Below the pieces are notes generated by a model, which saw only the letters and a program-made list of their open reading frames with translations, was not told the DNA's origin and did not search any database. DNA of 64,000 nt, from positions 1 through 64,000 of the forward strand of contig NZ_FOXF01000009.1 of NCBI RefSeq assembly GCF_900115655.1, written 5' to 3'. Made by a program: the position numbers and the translations under genes. This DNA comes from Ruminobacter amylophilus (GTDB lineage: Bacteria > Pseudomonadota > Gammaproteobacteria > Enterobacterales > Succinivibrionaceae). Below, piece by piece: positions 1 through 8,467 of this stretch. The first letter of the stretch is position 1, and every line of letters begins with the position of its first letter.

Positions 1-115
1 TTTTATAACAAAGCTGGACGTTTGGATAATTATATAAAAAACTAACATGTTATAAAATAATTCTATAGCAATAATTTTTTCTTAGAACATTGTTTACGTG
101 GAACCTGCCGGAATA

Positions 116-1057
116 TTAAATTTCCTCGTCAATTTCACTGTCATCGGAAAGAAGACAGTTTTCCGGCAGAGCATCCTTAAGATAACTGATGTAGGTATCC
201 ACCAGAGGGTTTGGAGTTATATCCTTGTGCTGCAGAATAACAATGTCCATATACCCCTTCTCAACCAGCGGAATAGCCTTGATTTCAGGATTCAGCTCCT
301 GCTCAATAACACCTGATGAGATGGTATAACCGTTAAGACCTGTCAGCAGGTTGAACAGAGTTGCACGGTCGCTTACTCTTATCATTCTGCTGCCCTCAGG
401 GTTTTTCATTACTTCTTCGGAGAAGTAGTCGGCACTGTAACCGCCCTGTTCAAAGCTCAGGAAAGGCATGTCCTTAAGATCCGCAAGTGTAACGTAGGGA
501 CGGGTACAGAGACTGTTTTTATTGCTGATAAACACGTGAGGAGTAAGTCTGGCCAGGGGAGTATAGGTAATGTTCTGTTCCTTGAGCAGTCGTTTCAGCA
601 GACGGCTGTTGTTCTTTGAAAAGTAGATAATCCCCACATCAGCACTTAAATTATGAACGTCCTGAATGATGTCCCTGGTTCTGGTTTCGCGCAGACAGAA
701 GTCATACTTCTCCATACCGAACTTTTCCACCAGACGGATGAAGGAGCTTACCGCGAACGAATAGTGCTGGGCGCTTACCACAAACTTTACCGTTGAATTC
801 TTTTTCTTTTTGAAATGCTCCTTCAGCAAATCGGCCTGAGCAAGAATCTGTCTTGCATACCCCAGAAATTCCATGCCCTCATTTGTAATCTCAATACCGT
901 GATTCGTGCGATTGAAAATTTTTGTGTCTACTTCCGACTCTAAATCCTTTATCGCCGTGGAAATGGTCGGCTGAGTCACGAAAAGCGAGGCAGCAGCTTC
1001 ATTAATTGATCTGAAACTGGCCACAGCCAGGACATATTTAAGCTGAACTAAAGTCAT
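116..1057 (-). CDS. LysR-family transcriptional regulator
   Basis: A 313-residue protein with the LysR layout. An N-terminal winged helix-turn-helix (about residues 15-60, including the segment INEAAASLFVTQPTISTAI) is followed by a linker helix and a two-lobed effector domain from about residue 90. The length is normal for the family. GGAG sits 5 bases before the ATG, supporting this start. The effector is not predictable from sequence. There is no divergent partner gene to suggest a target: the next gene upstream is znuA on the same strand, about 700 bp away. The family is clear; the regulon is unknown. Confidence 0.9.
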   Translation of the reverse strand: MTLVQLKYVLAVASFRSINEAAASLFVTQPTISTAIKDLESEVDTKIFNRTNHGIEITNEGMEFLGYARQILAQADLLKEHFKKKKNSTVKFVVSAQHYSFAVSSFIRLVEKFGMEKYDFCLRETRTRDIIQDVHNLSADVGIIYFSKNNSRLLKRLLKEQNITYTPLARLTPHVFISNKNSLCTRPYVTLADLKDMPFLSFEQGGYSADYFSEEVMKNPEGSRMIRVSDRATLFNLLTGLNGYTISSGVIEQELNPEIKAIPLVEKGYMDIVILQHKDITPNPLVDTYISYLKDALPENCLLSDDSEIDEEI

Positions 1058-1203
1058 AGGAACTCCGGAACTAATGAATCAAGTGTTAATCAAACCTTTT
1101 ATATAAATATGTATGACATCATACCAAATTACAGCGATAACAAGCACAAATATTATCTTATAAAAAGAATTTTATAAATTTTTTAAATATTTTTCACAAA
1201 AAC

Positions 1204-1233
1204 TTAACAATTTTTACAAATCTGATGTATAAT
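1204..1233 (+). promoter_or_regulatory. candidate sigma70 promoter of a small RNA
   Basis: TTAACA (1204-1209, 5/6 match to the -35 consensus), an 18-bp spacer, then a perfect TATAAT at 1228-1233. The predicted start of transcription is near 1240. No protein-coding frame follows. The next feature on this strand is a canonical terminator about 100 nt downstream. Confidence 0.5.
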
Positions 1234-1239
1234 GGTCAC

Positions 1240-1342
1240 AACTTAAGCATACTTCTGTATAGAATGTTTGAGTTCGTTATTTATTTTTCATTTTTCCTCA
1301 AATGTTGATGATTTGCCGCCAGTTCACCTGGCGGTTTTTTTT
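1240..1342 (+). ncRNA. candidate small RNA, about 100 nt
   Basis: The interval from the predicted promoter start to the end of an intrinsic terminator is about 100 nt with no ORF. It contains a possible hairpin, TTTGAG (1267-1272) with CTCAAA (1297-1302), closing a U-rich loop. It ends in a strong terminator: a 7-bp stem, CCGCCAG (1316-1322) with CTGGCGG (1328-1334), a 5-nt loop and eight Ts. A promoter, U-rich middle and terminator match Hfq-dependent sRNAs in style, but I do not recognise a known family. Expression is inferred, not shown. Confidence 0.45.
1316..1342 (+). terminator. intrinsic terminator of the candidate sRNA
   Basis: A 7-bp GC-rich stem with a 5-nt loop, followed directly by eight Ts. 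No gene on the + strand lies upstream within the window, so it most likely ends the small transcript proposed from about 1240. Confidence 0.75.
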
Positions 1343-1537
1343 ATCCTTTTACACTCCTCAGAAAACGAAATACGCTCTGATTTCATGTTAGCATAAACCC
1401 CGGGTTCAGTTAAAACAATCCGACGGCACCCTGTTTCCTCCCCATTCAGCGACAGACGATCCCTGTTTTTCCGATATCAGTATTCCGGTAAATGTCTTTA
1501 TCAATGACAATCTTCAGACCTATCCATAAAATATAAG

Positions 1538-1663
1538 TTATTCACAATACTTTATACACAATTTATATTATTAACAGATCCATTTCTCTAAAACCTGTAT
1601 GTATATACAATATAAACGGTGTATATCAACTATATAATCTGAATAATTTAAAAGTTATCCACA
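1538..1663 (+). other. cluster of three consensus DnaA boxes in AT-rich DNA
   Basis: Three perfect matches to the DnaA box TTATNCACA lie in the same orientation within 126 bp: TTATTCACA (1538-1546), TTATACACA (1552-1560) and TTATCCACA (1655-1663). Between and around them the DNA is very AT-rich (about 1561-1700). This could be an origin-type or DnaA-titrating (datA-like) locus, or a DnaA-regulated element. dnaA, dnaN, gidA and mioC are not in the window. Binding is inferred from consensus only. Confidence 0.5.
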
Positions 1664-1707
1664 ATTTATTACTTTAATCTAAACAAATTATATTTTTATC
1701 TGAAAAC

Positions 1708-1740
1708 AAAAAAGGTTTTTCTTTCGAAAAACCTTTTTCT
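1708..1740 (-). terminator. znuA terminator
   Basis: A 13-bp perfect inverted repeat (1709-1721 with 1726-1738), with A/T ends that give U-runs on both strands. It starts about 20 bp past the znuA stop, so it ends znuA transcription and may also block read-through from the left. Confidence 0.8.
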
Positions 1741-1760
1741 GAAAAATCACTGATTACAGG

Positions 1761-2801
1761 TTATTTGTCCTGAATAACGGCATCGGTAATAGCCTTTAAA
1801 TTGTAATTCATGATACCGAGATAAGTTGAGCACTCCCCGCCTGGAGCCAGTGTATCGGCATAAAGTTCCACATTAGAGATCTTCTTGTCTCCGGCAAGCT
1901 GATCAAGAATGGCATTATTACCGTTCTTTTCCATAAATACAGCCTTGACCACACCTCTGCTTATGATGTCCTTAAGCTCGGCAATTCTCCTGGCGGACGG
2001 TTCAGAACCTGTACTTAAACCGAATGGTGAAAGTATGCGCAGGTCATAGTGACGTGCCAGATATCCGAATGCATCATGGGTTGTAACGAGAACTCTGTTT
2101 TCCTTAGGTATTTTCTCAAAAATATCTTTGTACTTCTTATCCAGTGCGGTCAGACTTGCAGCGTATTTTGCGGCATTGTCCCTATAATAACTGCAGTTGG
2201 CTTCATCTCTGATGCACAGGGCTTTAGCAATGTTTTCAGCATAAATGACACCGTTCAGCGGATTCTGCCAGGCATGAGGATCTGTTCCGCCATGGTGGTG
2301 ATGGTGATGATGACCGTGATGGTCGTGGTCGGCATCGTGGTCGTGGTCGACATCGTGGTCATGGTCGGCATCATGGTCATGGTCGGCATGATCGTGGTCC
2401 GCATCATGATGATGCTTTTCATGCTCTTCCTTAAAAGCCTGCTTCTCAATACCGTCTGAAACAACAACAATCTTCTGCCTGTATTTTTCCTGAGACAGGT
2501 ATCTTTCAAGATAACCTTCAAAAGACAGACCGTTGATAATAATCAGATCGCTCTTTTCCATGTCAATCATATTGGCAGGAGTAAGATTATATGCATGAGG
2601 ATCACTTCCTACAGGAACGATAACCTTTACATCCGCCCTGTCACCTGCAACATTTTCAGTAATATCCTGAATAATGCCGAAACTTGTCAGAAGTGTCATT
2701 CTCTCTCCTGCTTCAGCGGTATTGCCAAGCACCATGGCACTGAGCAGCGACATTCCAAACAGCCAGACTTTTTTATTCAACAGTCCTGATTTCTTTTTCA
2801 T
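1761..2801 (-). CDS. znuA: zinc ABC transporter periplasmic binding protein ZnuA
   Basis: A cluster A-I metal-binding protein of 346 residues. Residues 1-31 form a signal peptide (KKK, a hydrophobic core, then AEA). Metal ligands typical of ZnuA can be placed: His69 (in SDPHAYNLTP), His176 (in DPHAWQNP), His242 (in THDAF) and probably Asp316. Between the first two lies a long charged loop at about 127-170, built of His-Asp repeats and ending in a run of seven His. This is a ZnuA hallmark thought to buffer or sense zinc. No znuB or znuC is adjacent, so the permease and ATPase must be elsewhere. The gene is monocistronic, with its own terminator. No convincing Zur box was found; a CATAATTATG palindrome at 2884-2893 is the only nearby symmetric site. 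Confidence 0.93.
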   Translation of the reverse strand: MKKKSGLLNKKVWLFGMSLLSAMVLGNTAEAGERMTLLTSFGIIQDITENVAGDRADVKVIVPVGSDPHAYNLTPANMIDMEKSDLIIINGLSFEGYLERYLSQEKYRQKIVVVSDGIEKQAFKEEHEKHHHDADHDHADHDHDADHDHDVDHDHDADHDHHGHHHHHHHGGTDPHAWQNPLNGVIYAENIAKALCIRDEANCSYYRDNAAKYAASLTALDKKYKDIFEKIPKENRVLVTTHDAFGYLARHYDLRILSPFGLSTGSEPSARRIAELKDIISRGVVKAVFMEKNGNNAILDQLAGDKKISNVELYADTLAPGGECSTYLGIMNYNLKAITDAVIQDK

Positions 2802-2982
2802 CTGTAATCTCCTTTAAAAGCAGTACTAAAACCTTTATACATACTGATACACGATGATGACCTGCCCGATTTCATGACATACACATAATTATGATTTCTG
2901 TGCATATCCAATAAAAAAACGGACCAACAATTCTATCACAACCAAACATGACGGGATCACACCGGATCTGAAAATAATTATG

Positions 2983-3019
2983 AAAAAAAGAATCCGACTC
3001 TGTATGAAGAATCGGATTC
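2983..3019 (-). terminator. malE terminator
   Basis: An 8-bp inverted repeat, GAATCCGA (2990-2997) with TCGGATTC (3012-3019), followed on the minus strand by a run of seven Ts. It lies just past the malE stop. Confidence 0.8.
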
Positions 3020-3066
3020 GTTTTCATTCAGCATGAGTCAGATTCGGTCTGACATCTGTCTGATTA

Positions 3067-4257
3067 TTACTTCTTTTCCTTTACGATACGTACTTCAGCA
3101 GTGCTTAAAGCATCGTCAACTGACTGGCGGCCTGTAGTAGCGTTCTTGAGAGCAGTCTGCAGAGAACTCCAGAATCTGTTCATTTCAGGAACACTAGGCA
3201 TGATATCACCCATCTTGGCGTTTTCCATGGTGGTGGCAATTCTAGGATCTGACTCCAGTTTTGCTTCATATGACTTTAATGCGGCTGCACCTAAAGGCTT
3301 GTCGTTGTTAACCTCTTCTAGACCTGCATCGGTGAGCAGATAGTTGAGGAGGAATTCCTTGGCCAGGTCCTTGTTAGGTGAAGCATGATTGATGGCCATA
3401 CCGAGTACACCTACAAATGGCTTGCCTGGTTTTCCGTCGAGAGTCGGGAACGGATTAACACTGTAGTTTACCTTGCTGTACTGACCCCATGCCCATGCAC
3501 CGTTGATAATACAGCCAACCTTGCCGGCAACGAAGCTTGATTCCATGATACCGTAATCGGCTCCCTTAGGAATATGCCCCTTCTTAACCATGTTTACAAG
3601 ATAGTTAAGACCCTTCTTGGCGCCTTCATTGTTAACACCGGTCTTGGTTACGTCATAAACACCTTTTGCATCGGTTCTGAATGCGAAACCGCCGTTTGCT
3701 GAAAGCAGAGGATAGGTAAAGTATGCATTGTTGTAATCCCACATAATGGCATGCTTGCCTTCCTTCTGGAGCTTGGTATCGAGTTCGGCAAGTTCTTCGA
3801 AGGTCTTTGGAGCTTCAGGAACAATGTCCTTGTTACAGATCATGGCAATTGCTTCAATTGAAACCGGATAGGCATAATACTTGCCGTTAACCTTCATTGC
3901 ATCCCATGCAACCTTCTGGAAACGGTTAAGTTCATCTTCAGTAGGAACGATTTCGGTAAGAAGACCTGCCTGAACCCATTCACCAAAACGGTCATGAGCC
4001 CACATGAAAATATCCGGACCGTTACCTGAAGCAGCATTCTGCTGGAACTTAACTTCTACCTGATCAGGATGACCAACGGTAACCTTTACACCGGTAGCTT
4101 CAGTAAAACGAGCACCTACCTTGGCGATACCGTCATAGCCCTTATCACCGTTAACCCAGATGGTTAACTGACCTTCTTCAATACCGGCTGCTGATGCCAC
4201 AGAACTAACACCGAGAGTAACAAGGCCGATAATTGCGGATAAAATTGTCTTTTTCAT
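3067..4257 (-). CDS. malE: maltose/maltodextrin-binding periplasmic protein MalE
   Basis: A 396-residue periplasmic sugar-binding protein with a typical signal peptide (MKKT, hydrophobic core, cleavage near VASA-A at residue 23). The mature N-terminus, [17 protein letters not shown], is nearly that of enterobacterial MalE, and length agrees. The segment [16 protein letters not shown] and the later GAWAWGQY also fit MalE. It delivers maltodextrins to a MalFGK importer, but malF, malG and malK are not next to it; it has its own terminator and is flanked by unrelated genes. No MalT box was recognised upstream. Confidence 0.93.
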   Translation of the reverse strand: MKKTILSAIIGLVTLGVSSVASAAGIEEGQLTIWVNGDKGYDGIAKVGARFTEATGVKVTVGHPDQVEVKFQQNAASGNGPDIFMWAHDRFGEWVQAGLLTEIVPTEDELNRFQKVAWDAMKVNGKYYAYPVSIEAIAMICNKDIVPEAPKTFEELAELDTKLQKEGKHAIMWDYNNAYFTYPLLSANGGFAFRTDAKGVYDVTKTGVNNEGAKKGLNYLVNMVKKGHIPKGADYGIMESSFVAGKVGCIINGAWAWGQYSKVNYSVNPFPTLDGKPGKPFVGVLGMAINHASPNKDLAKEFLLNYLLTDAGLEEVNNDKPLGAAALKSYEAKLESDPRIATTMENAKMGDIMPSVPEMNRFWSSLQTALKNATTGRQSVDDALSTAEVRIVKEKK

Positions 4258-4668
4258 TAGTCTTTCCTTAAATGATGAATGGGTAAATCCCCGAAATATT
4301 CAGTCAGGCGGATTGTGTCTTTTTTATATTTGTATTATCTTGAACCTGCGGTTGACACGATAAGTTTAAGCCCCGTTTCTGACATAGGCTATGTTAAACT
4401 TTTTAAGATTGATTGTGGAAGCCAATCATGATTTTTTGAAATTAAGTCTCATAATAACAAATATTAATGTTTATTTTATGTTAACAACACCTGTTTATTT
4501 CATGTTTTTAAATATAATAATTATCCTTATGTCTTTAACTAATTTCCTTATTCACGAACGCCTGATAAAAATAACAGACTTTTTCTAAAGAATAATCCGT
4601 AAATTCAAAAAACATGGAATAACGGCATGTCATAGAATTGTTATTTTTCTGCCGCTGTCTGAGTATGA
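4258..4668. other. AT-rich intergenic region upstream of malE
   Basis: This 411-bp stretch separates malE from the AEC transporter gene, both on the minus strand. It must carry the malE promoter, but no clear -35/-10 pair, CRP site or MalT box stands out. A 65-codon frame at 4391-4588 is low-complexity (Leu/Ile/Phe/Asn from AT-rich DNA) and lacks a ribosome-binding site, so it is not called a gene. Confidence 0.4.
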
Positions 4669-5616
4669 TTAAGCAGCATTAAGATGCAGGTACATCCAGA
4701 TCACCAGAGGAATGGTGAATATGCAGAGAAAATCCGTAATGATATTCACTCCGGATGCCGTGCGGTAATCCTGATTGCTTATAAGTGCAAGCTGAGAAAC
4801 TATTACAGCTGACGGAGCCGAAGTGGAAAGAAGAAGCGTGGTAAACACAAGTCGGTACTCACCCGCAATCCAGTCTTGAGGCCACAGAGAAAACAGCAGC
4901 ATAATCAGAACCGGTATGCATAAAAGTCTCATTGCGGAAACCATAAAATTCCTGAATCTGAAGATGTCCGACAGTCTGGAATTTCCCAGCATCACGCCAA
5001 TGGAAAACATTGCCAGCGGCCCGATGGTTTTGCCCATGCCGTTAAAAGCCGTCTGAAGAGGACCGCCGATATGTATACCGCAGAAAAAGAACACCAGCCC
5101 CAGTGCTATGGCAATGGTATTAACGTTAAGCAGTAGTTTTTTCCAGGTAAATCCGGAGCTCCCCTTAACCATCGTAAAACAGTGCGTCCAGATCAGAACC
5201 GTCTGAACGACAAGATATGCGCTGGCATACATGACGGCTCTCGGCTCCAGCACACTCATCACCAGAGGGACGGTAAGATTACCTGAATTTGTATAAATGA
5301 TACTTGCCTGCTCAACATTGGAAAGTTTCATGGCAGGAGCCGCAAACCTTATGCCGAATATAGCCGCGGCATGAACCAGAACGGCCGCGCCGAAAGCCAG
5401 CAGCAGTCCGCCCGCCACATCAGAACTGTATTCAGTCTGATACGACATAAGAATTACGCATGGAGTTACCACATAAAGAAGCAGTCTGGTTATGCCTTTG
5501 GTCTCCTCGGTACCGATTATTCCGGCCCGCACTGAAGCAAAGCCCATAAGTATCATGATGAAAAAGGCACAAATCTGCTCTGCAAGCAGAAAAGGTAAAT
5601 CCGCATTCATGGCCAA
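4669..5616 (-). CDS. AEC-family (auxin efflux carrier-like) membrane transporter
   Basis: A 315-residue, very hydrophobic protein with about ten membrane segments in two five-helix halves separated by a short polar region, as in the auxin efflux carrier (AEC/YfdV) family of organic-anion permeases. The N-terminal segment with GFASVRAGIIG and the later NSGNLTVPLVMSV match the pattern of family members. The substrate cannot be assigned; bacterial relatives move malate, malonate or similar acids. An alternative start at Met3 is equally plausible. It stands alone between pdxH and malE. Confidence 0.85.
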   Translation of the reverse strand: MAMNADLPFLLAEQICAFFIMILMGFASVRAGIIGTEETKGITRLLLYVVTPCVILMSYQTEYSSDVAGGLLLAFGAAVLVHAAAIFGIRFAAPAMKLSNVEQASIIYTNSGNLTVPLVMSVLEPRAVMYASAYLVVQTVLIWTHCFTMVKGSSGFTWKKLLLNVNTIAIALGLVFFFCGIHIGGPLQTAFNGMGKTIGPLAMFSIGVMLGNSRLSDIFRFRNFMVSAMRLLCIPVLIMLLFSLWPQDWIAGEYRLVFTTLLLSTSAPSAVIVSQLALISNQDYRTASGVNIITDFLCIFTIPLVIWMYLHLNAA

Positions 5617-5717
5617 ATCCTAAAATAATTATCCGTCACTGACACAAACATACTAACGGAATCCAAATAAAAAGAGCATAGCTCCGCTCAGTATCCTCAG
5701 TAAATTTCAGTCTTGCG

Positions 5718-5744
5718 GCCGGCAGCGCAGAATGTACTGCCGGC
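5718..5744 (-). terminator. GC-rich hairpin just after pdxH
   Basis: GCCGGCAG (5718-5725) pairs with CTGCCGGC (5737-5744) around an 11-nt loop, ending 5 bp before the pdxH stop codon on the minus strand. There is no U-run, so it may protect the mRNA end or act with Rho rather than terminate by itself. Confidence 0.4.
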
Positions 5745-5749
5745 AGAAA

Positions 5750-6391
5750 TCACGGAGCCAGACGGCTTATGTCCCAGCCTCCTTCGGCGTTTCTTTCATA
5801 AATGAAACGATCATGAAGTCTGCTTGGACGTCCCTGCCAGAATTCCACGCTGTCAAAACGAACCCTGTAACCGCCCCAGAAGGTAGGAATAGGCACTTTT
5901 CCTTCCTTGAACTTCTGCTTCAGCTCCATGAACTTGCTTTCAAGTGCGGAACGGGCTGATATTTTTGAACTCTGATGTGAAGTCCACGCCCCGATCTGAG
6001 AATCCCTCGGTCTGCTGGTAAAATACTTTACCACCTCGAGATATGACAGTCTTTCAGCTGTACCGGTAAAGGCAACCTGGCGTTCAAGCAGAAACCAGGG
6101 GAAAAGAATTGATACCTTTGGATTCTTTTCAATATGCTGAGCCTTGCGGGAACCGTAGTTGGTAAAGAATATCAGACTGTTTTCCTCATAGTTCTTCAGA
6201 AGAACCATTCTTGAATACGGCTGACCTTCCGGATCCACGGTAGACACAACCATGCCGTTCGGATCAGGCATTCCTGAATCAATGGCCTGCTTCAGCCATT
6301 TTTCAAACAAATCTATGGGTTTTTCAGTTAAATCGTCACGTGAAAGTCCGCTTTTGGCATAGTTTTCACGTAAAACCGATACATCAATCAT
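5750..6391 (-). CDS. pdxH: pyridoxamine 5'-phosphate oxidase
   Basis: A 213-residue FMN-dependent oxidase that converts pyridoxine or pyridoxamine 5'-phosphate to pyridoxal 5'-phosphate, the last step of vitamin B6 synthesis and salvage. Family features are clear: the N-terminal [10 protein letters not shown], the FMN-binding [21 protein letters not shown] region, and the C-terminal [12 protein letters not shown] with the conserved terminal RLAP. Length matches the E. coli enzyme (218). The enzyme uses oxygen, which suggests the host sees some oxygen or uses another acceptor. It is followed by the NIF3-family gene upstream on the same strand (46-bp gap). Confidence 0.95.
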   Translation of the reverse strand: MIDVSVLRENYAKSGLSRDDLTEKPIDLFEKWLKQAIDSGMPDPNGMVVSTVDPEGQPYSRMVLLKNYEENSLIFFTNYGSRKAQHIEKNPKVSILFPWFLLERQVAFTGTAERLSYLEVVKYFTSRPRDSQIGAWTSHQSSKISARSALESKFMELKQKFKEGKVPIPTFWGGYRVRFDSVEFWQGRPSRLHDRFIYERNAEGGWDISRLAP

Positions 6392-6437
6392 TTAAATCTC
6401 CTCCATGCCGCTTCTTCTCTCCGGCGGCTTGACACAA

Positions 6438-7187
6438 CTATATCGGACTGTAGGAATTTATGAATTCACACTCAATCCCGAAATGTTCGGCAACAATGTC
6501 GCCTAATGTCCTTATGCCGCACACTTCAGTGGCATGATGTCCGCAGACAAAGGCGGTAATATTCTTTTCCACCGCCAGATGATAATGCTGTTCGTGAACC
6601 TCACCGACAATCACGGCATCGATATTTTCCGGATTCTCTTCAAGCATGAAACCACCGCCGCCTGAACACACGGCTATTCTTTTCACGGTTCTGTCTTCAT
6701 TCCCCATGATAAGAGGTGTTTTTTCGCAGAAGGAGGTCAGAGCCTGATTAATGGAAGCCACGGTTACAGGTTCGGCAAAAGTTCCTATCATTGCCACGCT
6801 TGAAGGGTCTCCGGGCTTGAGATAACTTTCAAATTCAGCTCCGACTGACTGCATCAGCTGAATGTTGTTTCCCACCACCGGATGCAGATCCAGAGGCAGA
6901 TGATATGCGGCAAGAGACATTCCCTTAAGAGCCGTTACTCTTTTACCGAGAATTCCCGTAAGGCGCGGATCACCGCCCTTCCAGTAAATGCCGTGATGAA
7001 CCAGAACCATATCTGCGCCTTCTGATTCAGCCCGGGAAATAAGATCCAGATTACCGGTTACACCGGTAACAATCTTACGCACCTCCTGACGACCTTCAAC
7101 CTGAAGACCGTTGTAGCTGTAATCACTTATTTCTGAAACACGCAGATAGCCGTTAATGAATTCAATAATATCTTTGAGAGAGGCCAA
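6438..7187 (-). CDS. NIF3/YbgI family dinuclear metal-binding protein
   Basis: A 249-residue member of the NIF3 (DUF34) family, annotated in many genomes as GTP cyclohydrolase 1 type 2 homologue. Metal-binding motifs are visible: VLVHHGIYWKG in the N-terminal half and VCGHHATEV near the C-terminus, as in E. coli YbgI (247 residues). The true cellular function of the family remains debated. Its ATG follows a purine-rich site, and the dedD terminator hairpin lies immediately upstream, so it probably starts a short transcript that continues into pdxH. Confidence 0.88.
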   Translation of the reverse strand: MASLKDIIEFINGYLRVSEISDYSYNGLQVEGRQEVRKIVTGVTGNLDLISRAESEGADMVLVHHGIYWKGGDPRLTGILGKRVTALKGMSLAAYHLPLDLHPVVGNNIQLMQSVGAEFESYLKPGDPSSVAMIGTFAEPVTVASINQALTSFCEKTPLIMGNEDRTVKRIAVCSGGGGFMLEENPENIDAVIVGEVHEQHYHLAVEKNITAFVCGHHATEVCGIRTLGDIVAEHFGIECEFINSYSPI

Positions 7188-7203
7188 GTTACTTCTCCTG
7201 TAT

Positions 7204-7233
7204 AAAAGGACAGTCCGTGATCATCACGGACTG
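7204..7233 (-). terminator. hairpin after dedD-like gene
   Basis: A 10-bp perfect inverted repeat, CAGTCCGTGA (7211-7220) and TCACGGACTG (7224-7233), with a very short loop. On the minus strand it is followed by TCCTTTTATA. It lies about 18 bp past the dedD-like stop and probably ends the accD-folC-dedD transcript. Confidence 0.55.
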
Positions 7234-7250
7234 AAACAAAAAACAAAGGA

Positions 7251-8285
7251 TTATCTTGATACGAGAATTGAATTGACCGAAGCGGCACTGTCTACGCGGG
7301 GCTTAACGGCTCTGAGAATTCCGTCCCTTTTTGCAGGTCCGACCAGAACGGTAAAATTACCATTGTTCGGAACAACCTTGTAACCGAATCCAGATCCAAG
7401 ATCATTGATATATTGCTTAGGCACGCCTATTTTGGCTGCCTTCAGTCTGTTTCGAACCTCGTTAGCCTTGGCCAGCGTACTGAATGTGCCAATCTGCAGA
7501 TAACGGCCTGAAGGAGTTGAATCGATCTTGCCGGCCGGAGCTGCTTCAGCGGCTCTCTTTTCAGCTTCAGCTCTGGCCTTTGCCTGGGCTTCAGCCCTGG
7601 CTCTGGCTTCCGCTTCGGCTCTTGCCCTGCGATCAGCCTCAGCCTGAAGTCTTGCAGCTTCCGCCTTTGCCCTGCGATCAGCTTCAGCCTGAAGTCTTGC
7701 GGCTTCCGCCTTTGCCCTGCGATCCGCTTCAGCCTGAGCTTTCGCGGCATCTTCCTGCGCCTTGCGTTCAGCGTTCAGGCGGGCTATTTCAGCCTGTTTT
7801 TCAGCTTCGATTCTTCTCTTTTCAGCAGCCTGAAGTTCCGCCTCTGTTACTGATGGATTCTGCTGTTCCGCATTCTGTGTCTTTCTGGCCTGTTCAGCCT
7901 GTTTTCTGGCGACATCCGCAGGAGTATTGCCGGTAACAGTCGGATTAGGCACGAATCTGCCGTTCTGTTTTACGTCAGCCCCTACTACAACGCCTGATTT
8001 TATTGATGCATCGGCATATTCTGCCGGTGCACTAGAGCCCTCATCTTCAAGCAGACTGCCGTAACCGAAATCCTCATCCATGGAATCATCCTCATCCACG
8101 GCATCTTCCGCATTACCGCCGTTGTTCTGATCCTGAGAATCCTTCTTTACGGGCTGATCAACAATCTCTCTCGGCTGACGGTGGTCACTGGCGTTATCAT
8201 GAGGAAAGAACTTAGGCACGGACCATGCCAGCAGAATCAGAAGGATTACGGATCCTACCAATACCCGGGTAAACTGATTAATCAC
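7251..8285 (-). CDS. dedD: DedD-like SPOR-domain cell-division membrane protein
   Basis: A 344-residue protein with one N-terminal transmembrane helix (about residues 9-28), an acidic/low-complexity linker, a long Ala/Glu/Lys/Arg helix (about 130-250) rich in KAEAA and ADRRA repeats like TolA, and a C-terminal SPOR domain (about 255-344, starting SGRYLQIGTFSTLAKANEVRNR). SPOR domains bind denuded peptidoglycan at the septum. In E. coli dedD follows accD and folC, and here the order accD-folC-dedD is the same, which supports the name. It is longer than E. coli DedD (220) because of the repeat-rich helix. Confidence 0.85.
   Translation of the reverse strand: MINQFTRVLVGSVILLILLAWSVPKFFPHDNASDHRQPREIVDQPVKKDSQDQNNGGNAEDAVDEDDSMDEDFGYGSLLEDEGSSAPAEYADASIKSGVVVGADVKQNGRFVPNPTVTGNTPADVARKQAEQARKTQNAEQQNPSVTEAELQAAEKRRIEAEKQAEIARLNAERKAQEDAAKAQAEADRRAKAEAARLQAEADRRAKAEAARLQAEADRRARAEAEARARAEAQAKARAEAEKRAAEAAPAGKIDSTPSGRYLQIGTFSTLAKANEVRNRLKAAKIGVPKQYINDLGSGFGYKVVPNNGNFTVLVGPAKRDGILRAVKPRVDSAASVNSILVSR
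7623..7748. repeat. 42-bp tandem repeat inside the dedD-like gene
   Basis: About three near-identical 42-bp units encode the 14-residue unit ADRRAKAEAARLQA in the helical linker. Copy number can change by slippage without breaking frame, so the helix length may vary between strains. Confidence 0.7.
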
Positions 8286-8419
8286 TTTATAGTACTCTTA
8301 TGCAACTTGTAATTTATTAATTTTCACTGCTCTCTTGCGGCAGCTGTTCTACTCTGTATATTAAAACAGAATTGACTGAAAAAATCATTACCGCAAAATA
8401 AAAAATCTCATTTTTTAAT

Positions 8420-8457
8420 GCCATGCCGTAAGCCTGACAGAAAGACCGCGGCATGGC
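8420..8457 (-). terminator. hairpin after folC
   Basis: GCCATGCCG (8420-8428) pairs with CGGCATGGC (8449-8457) just past the folC stop. No uninterrupted U-run follows. It could be a weak terminator or a processing or stability element between folC and dedD. Confidence 0.4.
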
Positions 8458-8467
8458 TGAATATCAT

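Noticed and set aside
1538-1663. Calling the DnaA-box cluster oriC
   Set aside because: No origin-linked genes are nearby and gene orientation on the right does not fit replication leaving from here. Kept only as a DnaA-binding locus candidate.
2290-2400. Possible CRISPR-like short repeats near 2.3 kb
   Set aside because: These are codon repeats for His-Asp in znuA, in frame and without spacers.
2049-2459. Open frame opposite znuA with Met/Val-rich repeats
   Set aside because: It is the complement of the His-Asp repeat region of znuA. Composition is explained by the repeats and there is no ribosome-binding site.
4391-4588. 65-codon frame upstream of malE
   Set aside because: AT-driven low-complexity hydrophobic sequence, no ribosome-binding site, no family resemblance.
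5718-5744. CTGCCGGCAG stems as a REP-type repeat family
   Set aside because: Similar short palindromes occur at several sites, including inside genes, and flanks differ. Not enough to call a dispersed element.
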